A DNA stretch of 9,103 nt from JBOHWJ01 sp050736615 (GCA_050736615.1 JBOHWL010000251.1:1-9103); one strand, 5' to 3'. Positions 1-7,186 are shown, counted from the stretch's first letter. A program made the numbers and translations. The notes: generated by a model from the letters alone, not told the origin.

Positions 1-50
1 CGCTGAGCGTGGGACATGAATAAGACCACCGCAGCGAGTTAATCCTTTAG

Positions 51-917
51 CTACTTGAGCGCCGCGACGCTGTCGAGCGCGGCGGCCACGGCCTGCGTGC
101 CGTCGAGGTCATGACCCAGCGCCGCGGCGGTATTGAACATCGAACTCATCAAGGCAAGGCCGGGCAAGGCGACGCCGCTTTGCCGCGCCGCTTCCGTCAC
201 CAGCCGCAAGTCCTTGCGAATTAGTTTGACAAAAAACCCGGGGCGATAATCGCGCGCTACGATTTTCGGGCCGAGATTGCTGAGTTGCCACGAGGCCGCC
301 GCTCCCGCGCCGATCGCCTCGAGCACGCGTGACGGCTCAAGCCCGCCATGCTGCGCCAACAGCAACGCCTCGGCCGTTGCCTCCAGCGTCAGGGCAACCG
401 CGATCTGATTGGCAAGTTTGGTGGTCTGTCCGGCGCCCGACGCGCCCATATGAGTGACGCGGCGCCCGAGGACTTCGAACAGCGGCATCGCCTTTTTAAA
501 GGCCGCCTCATCGCCACCGGCCATGATCGTCAGTGTTCCTTCGATCGCGCCCGATTCGCCGCCGGAAACCGGCGCGTCAAGATAGGCGACGCGACGCGTC
601 CGCAGCCGTTCAGCTATTGCGCGCTCGCCTGTGGGCGCGACCGTGCTCATATCAATCACGAGCTGACCCGCGCTCAGTTCCGGCTCGATTTTCGCGACCA
701 CCGCGTCAACATCGGGGGTATCGGGCACCATGATGAAAACCGCCTCGGAGCCGCGGGCCGCCTCGACCGCGTCGGTGGCGACAATCGCGCCGTCTTCGCC
801 CAGCGCTCGCGTTTTGGCGGGCGAGCGATTATAGACGCGCACACGGTTACCCGCGCGGATGAGCCGGCGCGCCATCGGCGCTCCCATGATACCGGTTCCA
901 ATCCAGCCAACTTCCAT
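51..917 (-). CDS. NAD(P)-dependent beta-hydroxyacid dehydrogenase (3-hydroxyisobutyrate dehydrogenase / tartronate semialdehyde reductase type)
   Basis: A 288-residue cytosolic oxidoreductase of the 3-hydroxyisobutyrate dehydrogenase superfamily, which interconverts small beta-hydroxyacids and semialdehydes; length matches the family. The N-terminal Rossmann fold has GWIGTGIMGAPMA (residues 4-16). The second strand ends in YNRS (29-32); an NR pair here, rather than an acidic residue, favours NADP(H) by family precedent. The substrate motif DAPVSGG is at 114-120, the catalytic lysine is K167 in GAGQTTKLAN, and the conserved KDL is at 235-237 in the all-helical C-terminal domain. The ATG at 917 has AGGAG six bases upstream, and that site overlaps the stop codon of the K+ channel gene, so the two are probably translated together. 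The exact substrate (3-hydroxyisobutyrate, tartronate semialdehyde, succinic semialdehyde or other) cannot be read from the sequence, so no symbol is given. Family assignment is firm; the physiological role is inference. Confidence 0.93.
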   Translation of the reverse strand: MEVGWIGTGIMGAPMARRLIRAGNRVRVYNRSPAKTRALGEDGAIVATDAVEAARGSEAVFIMVPDTPDVDAVVAKIEPELSAGQLVIDMSTVAPTGERAIAERLRTRRVAYLDAPVSGGESGAIEGTLTIMAGGDEAAFKKAMPLFEVLGRRVTHMGASGAGQTTKLANQIAVALTLEATAEALLLAQHGGLEPSRVLEAIGAGAAASWQLSNLGPKIVARDYRPGFFVKLIRKDLRLVTEAARQSGVALPGLALMSSMFNTAAALGHDLDGTQAVAAALDSVAALK

Positions 918-923
918 GACGAA

Positions 924-928
924 CTCCT
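924..928 (-). promoter_or_regulatory. Shine-Dalgarno AGGAG overlapping the upstream stop codon
   Basis: On the minus strand AGGAG lies six bases before the ATG at 917. Its first two bases are the last two of the TAG stop of the channel gene (929-927). Ribosomes finishing the channel can therefore reinitiate directly on the dehydrogenase, which supports a two-gene operon. Overlap and spacing are seen; coupling is inferred. Confidence 0.7.
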
Positions 929-1868
929 ATGATTGCGCTCGCGGCGGCCACATTTGCGGTGCATTGACCGACGCGATGGCGAGATTCGGATCGAGGGGTA
1001 CAACCTCGTCGAAACTTGTGTAGTCAAGGATGGTAACGCCATCAGGTCTGACTTCCATGATGTCGGCGAAACGAGCGCCCCAAGCGATGTCGCCGGGCTC
1101 ATAAGTGCGCCGTGCGTGGACGGTTTGCCCGAACGTGCCGTCCAGCCCGATCAGCGAGACCGTAATCGTGGCGTCGCTGTCCGCCAGCGATTTTGATTCG
1201 GCACGGTAGAGTGGACTGGATTCGATAATCGGATGTATCGCCGTCCATGAGAACGCGAAAATCGCATTGCGCGTACGCAGGAGCTCGAGGTCGTAGAAAC
1301 GGCGCACCGATTCGCCTTCGCTCGTGCTCTCCTGGCGCGAAAGCACGATATGGACCTGCGCCTCAACGATTTGGTTCGCGCGCACGTTGGCCATCCGGAA
1401 CATCATGCAGGGCACGCCGTCGCGAATTGCCACGACCACCCTGCGGCTGAAACGGACGCGGGCGGTCGGTCGCGAGAATTTGGCAAAAATCAGACCGGTT
1501 ACGACGGCCAGTCCGGTCAAGCCAACCAGTGCCTCGATGCTCATCAGGACATTGGCCACGAACGTGACCGGCGACATTTTGCCGTATCCGATGGTGGCCA
1601 TGGTCTCGACGCTGAAGAAGAAGACGTCGGCGAATGAGCCCGGCCGCGCGTGCTCGATACCGCCGTCAAGCAGATAGAGCGCGGCGAAAATCGCGTTGGC
1701 GATGGCGAACGACGCCGCCATCAGGGACAGCAGCAGCGACCATCGCGCAGTCAGGCAAAAGTGATACAGATCGGTTAAATAGGCCCGCTTCACCCCGCGC
1801 AGGATGACTGGGAACCCTTCGTTTTCCGTTGTCAGCAAGCGCGGCCTTCGGGAGTGTCTGAACGCCAT
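927..1868 (-). CDS. Inward-rectifier potassium channel, KirBac type
   Basis: A 313-residue prokaryotic inward-rectifier K+ channel; the family forms tetramers in the inner membrane. The amphipathic slide helix is about residues 25-41 (contains TDLYHF), TM1 about 43-68, and the pore helix about 79-91. The selectivity filter is TIGYG at 92-96, followed by K97 rather than the more common Asp, and TM2 is about 101-130. The cytoplasmic Ig-like beta domain follows from about 133 to 290, with family motifs FSRPTARVRFS (131-141), NQIVEA (165-170), FSWT (206-209), HPIIESSPL (212-220) and GQTVHARRTY (247-256). The ATG at 1868 has no Shine-Dalgarno. A TTG at 1838 (residue 11) with GAAGG six bases upstream is an alternative that still keeps the slide helix. 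The stop is nine bases from the dehydrogenase start, so the two are probably co-transcribed. Family identity is very sure; gating ligand and physiological link to its neighbours are unknown. Confidence 0.95.
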   Translation of the reverse strand: MAFRHSRRPRLLTTENEGFPVILRGVKRAYLTDLYHFCLTARWSLLLSLMAASFAIANAIFAALYLLDGGIEHARPGSFADVFFFSVETMATIGYGKMSPVTFVANVLMSIEALVGLTGLAVVTGLIFAKFSRPTARVRFSRRVVVAIRDGVPCMMFRMANVRANQIVEAQVHIVLSRQESTSEGESVRRFYDLELLRTRNAIFAFSWTAIHPIIESSPLYRAESKSLADSDATITVSLIGLDGTFGQTVHARRTYEPGDIAWGARFADIMEVRPDGVTILDYTSFDEVVPLDPNLAIASVNAPQMWPPRAQS

Positions 1869-1878
1869 AGGCTGAAGG

Positions 1879-1884
1879 ATTATA
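1879..1884 (-). promoter_or_regulatory. Perfect -10 hexamer TATAAT just upstream of the K+ channel gene
   Basis: The minus strand reads TATAAT ten bases before the ATG at 1868. No good -35 is seen at 15-18 bases upstream (GGCTGA at a 17-base spacer is poor). If used, transcription would begin about 3-5 bases before the ATG, giving an essentially leaderless message, which fits the lack of a ribosome-binding site. It may also be a chance match within an operon started further upstream. Confidence 0.3.
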
Positions 1885-1930
1885 CGAAGCGGACACGCTC
1901 GTCAGCCCGATCTCACCTCAGCGTCGCCCT

Positions 1931-2956
1931 TCAGCGGAAGGCGGGGATCACCTTGGACGCGAATAGTTCAAGGTGAGGCTGCGCCCAACTCGGCGGCAAG
2001 CCCGGCGGCAGCGTCCAGGAGTAATAATGCGTAATCGGGACACTGTCGATGTACTCGCGGATCAGTTTGACGCATTGCTCCGGCTCGGCGACCTTAAGCT
2101 GGTCCAACTCGCGCAGATGCGCGCGGTCGCGAATATAAACTGGATTGCGCGACTGCCCCGCATTCTCCGCCCACTGCATGTAGTTGTTCGACTGATAGAT
2201 GATGTGGTCCGCAGCCTCGTTCCAGGTGCGCTCGGGCTCATTGGACGCGATTAGCCAGCGATGGCCGCCGGCGAAACGGACATCGCTGGTGGCTTTACCC
2301 TGTTTGCGCAACTCTTCGACGTAGCGGTCGTAAACCCCGCGATTGGCTTCCGGCGCGGTGAAGCCGTCCCCATAACGCGCGGCGCGGCGCAATGCCGGTG
2401 GCGTGAAGCCGCCCACCCAAATCGGCGGATGGGGCTTTTGGATTGGCTCCGGCGTTAGCTTGACGCCGTTGACCTCGAAGAATCTTCCCTTGAACGTGAC
2501 CGTCTCACCTTCCAGCAAACGACGGATGATGCCCAAGGCCTCGTTGGTCCGCGCGCCACGTTCGCTGAACGGGATGGCGAAGCCAGTGAATTCCTCGACC
2601 TTGTAACCAACTCCCACGCCCAATTCGAAGCGGCCACCGGAAATCACATCCACCACCGCGATATCCTCGGCCAGCCGCACCGGATTGTGAAACGGCATCA
2701 ACAGCACGCCGAGCGGGATGCGAATTTTCTTGGTGCGCGCCGCGATCGCCGCGGCAGCGGGCAGCATCGAGGGCAGATAGCCATCTTCGATGAAATGATG
2801 CTCGGACAGCCAAACGTCGTCGAAGCCGTGGTTTTCTGCCCATGCCACCTGATCGAGCACTGCGCCGTATAGGCGGTCATAGGGCTGACGCCATTGCGGC
2901 GGATTGCGGAAGTCGTACCAGAGACCAAAACGCACCGGGCGTTTATCAGCGTTCAT
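1931..2956 (-). CDS. LLM-class (luciferase-like) flavin or F420-dependent oxidoreductase
   Basis: A 341-residue TIM-barrel oxidoreductase of the bacterial luciferase-like monooxygenase family, predicted to be cytosolic. These enzymes use reduced FMN with oxygen, or coenzyme F420, on very varied substrates. Visible family motifs are FDDVWLSEHHF (45-55), SGGRFELGVGVGY (106-118) followed by EEF, SERGARTNEAL (131-141), KPHPPIWVGG (174-183), and ARYGDGF (193-199). The EHHF motif resembles the FMN-dependent luciferase branch, but F420 use cannot be excluded. The ATG at 2956 was chosen because GAGG lies six bases upstream and the domain begins directly after it; a TTG at 3025 would add 23 unconserved residues without a clear ribosome-binding site. 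The channel gene follows 62 bases downstream on the same strand. Substrate is unknown, and a symbol would be a guess. Confidence 0.92.
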   Translation of the reverse strand: MNADKRPVRFGLWYDFRNPPQWRQPYDRLYGAVLDQVAWAENHGFDDVWLSEHHFIEDGYLPSMLPAAAAIAARTKKIRIPLGVLLMPFHNPVRLAEDIAVVDVISGGRFELGVGVGYKVEEFTGFAIPFSERGARTNEALGIIRRLLEGETVTFKGRFFEVNGVKLTPEPIQKPHPPIWVGGFTPPALRRAARYGDGFTAPEANRGVYDRYVEELRKQGKATSDVRFAGGHRWLIASNEPERTWNEAADHIIYQSNNYMQWAENAGQSRNPVYIRDRAHLRELDQLKVAEPEQCVKLIREYIDSVPITHYYSWTLPPGLPPSWAQPHLELFASKVIPAFR

Positions 2957-3238
2957 TCTGTGCCTCGCGGGCGGATAAGCGATTTCAGACTCGAGCGCGC
3001 CTGACCAGCCTTCCGGCGCACCCAATTTCCAGCGTCGCGATAGGTATAACCCGCATTGATAAACAGGTCCACGGCATGCCTTGTGCCGACGTTTGTGGAG
3101 CGGGCCGCACGCACTAACGCAAGGCCATCCCGCGACAAACTTGTTGGGTGCGGCAGAAACTGGTGATTCATGGGAAACATACGCCGCCGAAATGCCAGGG
3201 CTAGATACACGGAGAACTAACCCCGTTGCCGCAATGCA
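2957..3238. other. Intergenic region upstream of the LLM oxidoreductase gene
   Basis: Together with the palindrome and spacer beyond it, this is a gap of about 345 bases between two minus-strand genes. It contains the oxidoreductase ribosome-binding site (GAGG near 2964) and a candidate promoter at 3043-3071. A short minus-strand open frame (ATG 3171, stop 2953; 72 residues) ends in an ATGA overlap with the oxidoreductase start. It has no clear ribosome-binding site and no recognisable domain, so it is not called as a gene. No tRNA, riboswitch or repeat array is seen. Confidence 0.5.
3043..3071 (-). promoter_or_regulatory. Candidate sigma70-type promoter for the LLM oxidoreductase gene
   Basis: The minus strand reads TGGACC, a 17-base spacer, then TATACC: four of six matches in each hexamer at ideal spacing. 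Transcription would start near 3036, leaving a leader of about 80 bases before the ATG at 2956. This is a consensus match by eye only. Confidence 0.3.
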
Positions 3239-3272
3239 CAGGGCCGGACGGCATTAATGCCGCCCGGCCCTG
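3239..3272 (-). terminator. Near-perfect 34-base palindrome after hppA, probable transcript-end hairpin
   Basis: Complementary arms meet at a central ATTAAT. In the minus-strand RNA every position pairs, with one internal G-U; in the plus-strand RNA that position is an A-C mismatch. The better fold is thus in the hppA transcript, about 30 bases past its TGA. There is no U-run after the stem, so it is not a canonical Rho-independent terminator. It may act as a 3' stabilising or terminating stem, or as a protein-binding palindrome. Confidence 0.55.
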
Positions 3273-3301
3273 CGCCGTTCATATCGAGGGAGAAAGCCCG
3301 T

Positions 3302-5590
3302 TCAGGCCGCAGCCACCTTGTCCTTGGTCTCGGCTTCGGCGGCAGTTTCGTCCGTGATCGAGCCACGCTTCGAGAGAATGACGGCGATTGCAAGGAGCAC
3401 TATCGAAAGCACTGTCACGCCGATGCGCGTCGCCGACACGTTGGTCACCATCACGGTCGTGAAGGGCGCCGCCAGGATTCCGACCAGGTTCATTACCTTG
3501 ATCATCGGATTGAGCGCCGGACCGGCGGTGTCCTTGAACGGATCGCCAACTGTATCACCGACCACGGTGGCCTTATGCACCTCGGTGCCCTTGCCGCCAA
3601 GAAAACCGTCCTCTACCTTCTTCTTGGCGTTGTCCCAGGTGGCGCCCGAGTTGGACATGAAGACCGCGAGCAATTGGCCGGTCAGGATGGTGCCGCCGAG
3701 AAATCCGCCCAGGGCGCCGGCGTCGAGGCCAAAGCCAACCAGTAGCGGTGCGAAGATGGCGAGAATCGCCGGGCTGAGCAATTCCTTCTGCGCCGTGGCC
3801 GTGACGATATCGACGCAGCGGTAATAATCCGGCAGCTCCTTGCCTTCCATGATGCCCGGATGCTCGCGAAACTGCTTGCGCACCTCGAAGACCACCTGGT
3901 AAGCCGCGCGGCCGACCGCCTTAATCGCGAAGGAGCTGAACAGGAACGGCACCGCGCCGCCGACCATCAGGCCGACGAACACGGTCGGCATGTTGAGCTG
4001 CACGCCCAGGGCGCCCAGATGCGCCTCGTCGATAAAGGAGCGGAACAGCGAAACCGCCGCGATGACCGCGGTGGCAATCGCCAGCCCCTTGGTCAGAGCT
4101 TTGGTGGTGTTGCCGATCGCGTCCATCCACGACAGCGTGCGCGAGGCCTCTTCCTGATGGATGCCGCCCATCTCGAAAATGCCGTGAGCGTTGTCGGTTA
4201 TTGGCCCGTAGGTGTCCATCGCGAGGATGAAGCCGGTGGTGGTCAGCAGGCCCAGGCCGGTAAGCGCGATGCCATAGAACTGCAAGGCGAGTGAGTCGCG
4301 GAAGATTACCATCGCGCCGATGATGACGAGCGCGATTAGCATCAGCGCCCAAACCGACGACTCGAGACCTTCGCCCATGCCTGAGAGAATCAGCGTGGCC
4401 GGGCCGGTGCGCGCCGCCATTGCGGTTTCGGTGACCGGGCGACGATCGGGGTGGGTGAAATAGTTGGTCAGCCACAGCGTGAGAACCGCGAGCACGATAC
4501 CCAAGGTCGCGGCGATCGCGAAACGCCAGTCGGGTTTACCGGTGCGCGGATCCGTCAAATAGAAATAATTGACGACAAAAAACAGGACGACCGAAACCGC
4601 CGCCGAGGTCATATAACCGATGTTGATCGGCTTCATCGGGTCGCGCATCGTGGTGCCAGCGGGCACGCGCACGGCGAGGATGCCGACAATTGAGGAGAAG
4701 ACGCCGACCGCGCGCAGAATCAGCGCGAAGATAATCAGCTTCATCGCGAAGGCACCGGCCATCGCACCGTAAGCGGCCTGAAAGTCTTTCTCACTCACCG
4801 CATAGGCGGCCAGGATGATGGCCGCGACCAACGTGACTTCGTAGGACTCGAACACGTCCGCCGCCATGCCGGCACAATCACCGACATTGTCGCCGACATT
4901 GTCAGCAATGGTCGCTGCGTTGCGCGGATCGTCCTCGGGAATACCGGCTTCGATTTTGCCCACGAGATCGCCGCCGACATCAGCCGCCTTGGTGAAGATG
5001 CCGCCGCCCACGCGCATGAAGAGGGCCGCCAGCGAACCGCCGAAGCCAAATCCAACCAGCACCTTTATCGCGTTCTGCTGGAAGATAAGAAAGATGATGG
5101 TGGCGCCGAGCAGGCCGAGGCCGACCACGAACATGCCGGAGACGCCGCCCGCTTTGAACGCCAGCTCCATCGCGTCCTTGAAGCTGGTGAGCGCCGCATT
5201 GGCGCTGCGCACGTTGCCCTTGACCGCCAGCCACATCCCGACGAAACCCGCGCCGTAGGAGGCGCTGACACCGCCGATAAAAGCCACCGCGATACCGATC
5301 GGCAAGGCCCATCCGGTATAAACCTGGCGGTACATAAAGAAGAGCGCGAGGGCGATCAGGATGACGAATACGACCATCGTCTTGATTTGCCGGTACAGAT
5401 AGGCCATTGAGCCTTCATACACGGCATCGGCGACATCGGTCATCGATTTGGGTCCCGGGTCGGCCCTGAGCACGGCTTTTACCAGCCACAGGCCAAAGCC
5501 CAGCGCGATTACCGCCGAGATGAGGACCAGCCACAGGATCAGCAACTGCGTGCTGGTCAGGGCTGGCAAAACAATTTTTGCTTCCGCCAT
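3302..5590 (-). CDS. hppA: Membrane-bound K+-independent H+-translocating pyrophosphatase
   Basis: A 762-residue integral membrane pyrophosphatase. It hydrolyses cytosolic pyrophosphate and pumps cations across the inner membrane; the family forms homodimers with about 16 transmembrane helices per subunit. Hallmarks are EGSMAYLYRQ (59-68), DVGGDLVGK (204-212), DNVGDNVGDCAGM (230-242), the segment YGPITDNAHG (461-470), and GDTVGDPFKDTAGP (678-691). The acidic Asp-rich loops bind Mg and pyrophosphate. The motif GNTTKA (493-498) carries Lys at 497. In this family Lys here marks K+-independent enzymes and Ala marks K+-dependent ones, and all known K+-independent members pump protons. The first segment (about 14-40) is a transmembrane helix, and the C-terminus is a short charged, Ala-rich tail. 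The start is ATG at 5590 with AGGAG eleven bases upstream. It is a single-gene unit, divergent from tig, with a strong hairpin after its stop. It probably conserves energy from biosynthetic pyrophosphate. No damage is seen. Confidence 0.98.
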   Translation of the reverse strand: MAEAKIVLPALTSTQLLILWLVLISAVIALGFGLWLVKAVLRADPGPKSMTDVADAVYEGSMAYLYRQIKTMVVFVILIALALFFMYRQVYTGWALPIGIAVAFIGGVSASYGAGFVGMWLAVKGNVRSANAALTSFKDAMELAFKAGGVSGMFVVGLGLLGATIIFLIFQQNAIKVLVGFGFGGSLAALFMRVGGGIFTKAADVGGDLVGKIEAGIPEDDPRNAATIADNVGDNVGDCAGMAADVFESYEVTLVAAIILAAYAVSEKDFQAAYGAMAGAFAMKLIIFALILRAVGVFSSIVGILAVRVPAGTTMRDPMKPINIGYMTSAAVSVVLFFVVNYFYLTDPRTGKPDWRFAIAATLGIVLAVLTLWLTNYFTHPDRRPVTETAMAARTGPATLILSGMGEGLESSVWALMLIALVIIGAMVIFRDSLALQFYGIALTGLGLLTTTGFILAMDTYGPITDNAHGIFEMGGIHQEEASRTLSWMDAIGNTTKALTKGLAIATAVIAAVSLFRSFIDEAHLGALGVQLNMPTVFVGLMVGGAVPFLFSSFAIKAVGRAAYQVVFEVRKQFREHPGIMEGKELPDYYRCVDIVTATAQKELLSPAILAIFAPLLVGFGLDAGALGGFLGGTILTGQLLAVFMSNSGATWDNAKKKVEDGFLGGKGTEVHKATVVGDTVGDPFKDTAGPALNPMIKVMNLVGILAAPFTTVMVTNVSATRIGVTVLSIVLLAIAVILSKRGSITDETAAEAETKDKVAAA

Positions 5591-5819
5591 CGAACTTCGG
5601 TCTCCTGAATTTCAGTCTGAGACTAACGGAAGCGGCGCGCTGACGGGCCGCCGCTCTTTAGTTTCCCAGTCACACTCGTGTATATCGCTCAGATTAACGG
5701 GCGCAGTTTAAGTTTTCCGGGGCGTCAAGTCCAGCGTGGCGTGGACCCCTCGGGCCCCCACAAGCAAACCCTCGTGTTGATCGTGGCGGTGTCCATGTGT
5801 TTAGTTGGATCGACCAGCT
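5591..5819. other. Divergent intergenic region between hppA and tig
   Basis: These 229 bases must hold the promoters of both genes. The hppA ribosome-binding site (AGGAG) is at 5602-5606 on the minus strand. An 11-base odd palindrome, AGTCTGAGACT, lies at 5614-5624 and a GC-rich hairpin at 5631-5655. On the plus strand TTGATC (5777) and TTTAGT (5800) are 17 bases apart, but this would start RNA only a few bases before the tig ATG. On the minus strand only weak hexamer matches are found. No promoter is called with confidence. Confidence 0.5.
5631..5655 (-). promoter_or_regulatory. GC-rich hairpin in the predicted hppA leader
   Basis: AGCGGCG pairs with CGCCGCT around a short loop, and two further inner pairs can form past a bulge. 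It lies 41-65 bases before the hppA start codon. On the plus strand it is followed by CTTTAGTTT, which looks like a weak terminator, but no plus-strand gene precedes it. A leader-RNA structure, or a block to antisense transcription, are the two readings. Confidence 0.3.
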
Positions 5820-7136
5820 ATGAACGTCAATATCGAGAATACTTCGGAGCTCGGACGCAAACTCACCATCGAACTGGAGCCGGACGAGATCAACCGCGAA
5901 CTCGACCGCGCCTACGGCGAGCTCAAACGCAGCGTTCAGCTCAAGGGTTTCCGCCCCGGCCATGCACCGCGCAATCTGCTCGAACGGTTTTTCGGCGATC
6001 AGGTGCGCGGCGACGTGATTCAAAAGCTGATCAAGGAATATACAGGCAAAGCGCTTGAGGAGAACGATCTCAAGCCGGTGGTCGAACCCGAGATCGTCAC
6101 CGAGGAGACCGACCTGAAGAAGGCAATCCGCTTCAGCGCGGTCTTCGACTTGCGGCCACATCTCGAAGTCAAAGACTACCAGGACCTCAAAGTGCCGCAT
6201 GCCGAGGTCACCGTCAATGAAGCCGAGGTTGACGCCGACCTCGAACGGCTGCGCCAGCGTAGCGCGTCGCTCAAACGCGTCGACGATCGCACCGTCGTAC
6301 GCGAGGGCGACTTCGTTCTGGCGGCGCTCGAAGGCTATGATGACGGCAAGCCTATTGCGGGAACCAAAACCGAAGATCGGCTCTTGCGGGTGTCGAAGGA
6401 CGCGCTCGCGCACGGTCTCGACGAAGTGCTGGTGGGCGCCGAAGTCGGTCAGCAGACCCATAAGCGCCGCGCCTATCCGGACGATTATCAGGAAAAGGAA
6501 ATTGCCGGCAAAGACGTCGAATGGCGCGCGACGGTCAAAGATATCTACGTCAGCATTGTCCCCGACCTGGATGATGAATTCGCCAAGGACCAGGGCGGTT
6601 CCGAGAATCTCGCCGAATTGCGCGAGAGTGTGCGCAAAGACTTGATTGAGCGCACCCGCCAGGAAGCCGACGCACGCGCGCGGCAAGGGTTGGTCGATAT
6701 CATCATAGAGCGCAATCCGGTCGAGCTGCCGGAATCGCTCGTGCTGCGCGAGCAACGCGCGCTCGAAGGGGAAGCCGCCGCGGCTTTGCAGGCGGCCGGT
6801 TTTACTCAGGAAGAGGCGCTGGCCAAGGCCCGTGAGAACCCCGAGGAGAATCGTTCGCGCGCCGAGAAACGCGCGCGTGGCGGACTCATTGTGGATACGA
6901 TCGCCGACCAGGAAAACGTTGCGATTGACGACGACGAGTTAGCCGAGCGCGTCGCGCGCCTGGTCCTGCAGAGCGGACGTCAGCGTGATCGCGTGGCGGA
7001 TTATTATCGCGGCGAAGAAGCGCGCGCCTCCCTGCGGCTGGCGATGAGGCGTGAGAAGACGCTCGATCGCCTGATGAGCCGTGCGCAAATCGAGACTGAC
7101 GCCCCGTCCGAGAGCGCGGCGAATCCGCCGGATTAA
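5820..7136 (+). CDS. tig: Trigger factor, ribosome-associated chaperone
   Basis: A 438-residue trigger factor, the chaperone that docks at the ribosomal exit tunnel and shelters nascent chains. The N-terminal ribosome-binding domain (1 to about 115) has the signature loop GFRPGHAP at 43-50, the same positions as in E. coli. An FKBP-like domain follows at about 155-245 (REGDFVLAALEGYDDG at 161-176, then YPDDYQEKEIAGK at 219-231). The C-terminal helical chaperone arms run from about 250 to 425, and the tail is short and acidic/polar. The FKBP pocket is degenerate: the E. coli F198 position is L200, so isomerase activity is probably weak or absent. The ATG at 5820 is chosen because the protein then begins MNVNIENTS, aligning with the family N-terminus; a TTG at 5805 would add five residues. 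The ribosome-binding site is weak (GGA about ten bases upstream). It heads the tig-clpP-clpX cluster, a classical bacterial order. Confidence 0.96.
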   Translation: MNVNIENTSELGRKLTIELEPDEINRELDRAYGELKRSVQLKGFRPGHAPRNLLERFFGDQVRGDVIQKLIKEYTGKALEENDLKPVVEPEIVTEETDLKKAIRFSAVFDLRPHLEVKDYQDLKVPHAEVTVNEAEVDADLERLRQRSASLKRVDDRTVVREGDFVLAALEGYDDGKPIAGTKTEDRLLRVSKDALAHGLDEVLVGAEVGQQTHKRRAYPDDYQEKEIAGKDVEWRATVKDIYVSIVPDLDDEFAKDQGGSENLAELRESVRKDLIERTRQEADARARQGLVDIIIERNPVELPESLVLREQRALEGEAAAALQAAGFTQEEALAKARENPEENRSRAEKRARGGLIVDTIADQENVAIDDDELAERVARLVLQSGRQRDRVADYYRGEEARASLRLAMRREKTLDRLMSRAQIETDAPSESAANPPD

Positions 7137-7138
7137 CG

Positions 7139-7154
7139 GCGGTTTTCCGCTTTT
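7139..7154 (+). terminator. Small hairpin plus T-run after tig, weak intrinsic terminator or attenuator
   Basis: GCGG, loop TTTT, CCGC, then TTTT, beginning just after the tig stop codon. The four-base stem is short, so termination would be partial at best. It would lower tig read-through into clpP and leave the promoter immediately after it in charge. Confidence 0.35.
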
Positions 7155-7157
7155 AGG

Positions 7158-7186
7158 TTGCCCGTCTTTGGCAAAGTGATTAGAAT
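7158..7186 (+). promoter_or_regulatory. Sigma70-type promoter for clpP-clpX
   Basis: TTGCCC (7158-7163), a 17-base spacer, then TAGAAT (7181-7186): four and five of six consensus matches at ideal spacing. Transcription would start near 7193, giving a leader of about 59 bases that contains the clpP ribosome-binding site. It is the best promoter match found in the window and sits right after a hairpin with a T-run. No heat-shock sigma32-type signal was recognised. Confidence 0.5.

Noticed and set aside
1..50. Possible gene end or terminator at the left edge, including CGCTGAGCG at 1-9
   Set aside because: Too short and too close to the edge; no stem with a T-run and no frame that can be supported.
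2957..3025. Longer N-terminus for the LLM oxidoreductase from a TTG at 3025
   Set aside because: The extra 23 residues lack family character, and the ATG at 2956 has a well-placed GAGG.
3257..5258. Several plus-strand open frames opposite hppA
   Set aside because: They are compositional shadows of a well-conserved pyrophosphatase gene, rich in Arg/Ala with no domain.
5694..6755. A long minus-strand open frame (about 350 codons) opposite trigger factor
   Set aside because: It mirrors the tig reading frame in GC-rich DNA, shows no protein family, and the plus-strand gene has full motif support.
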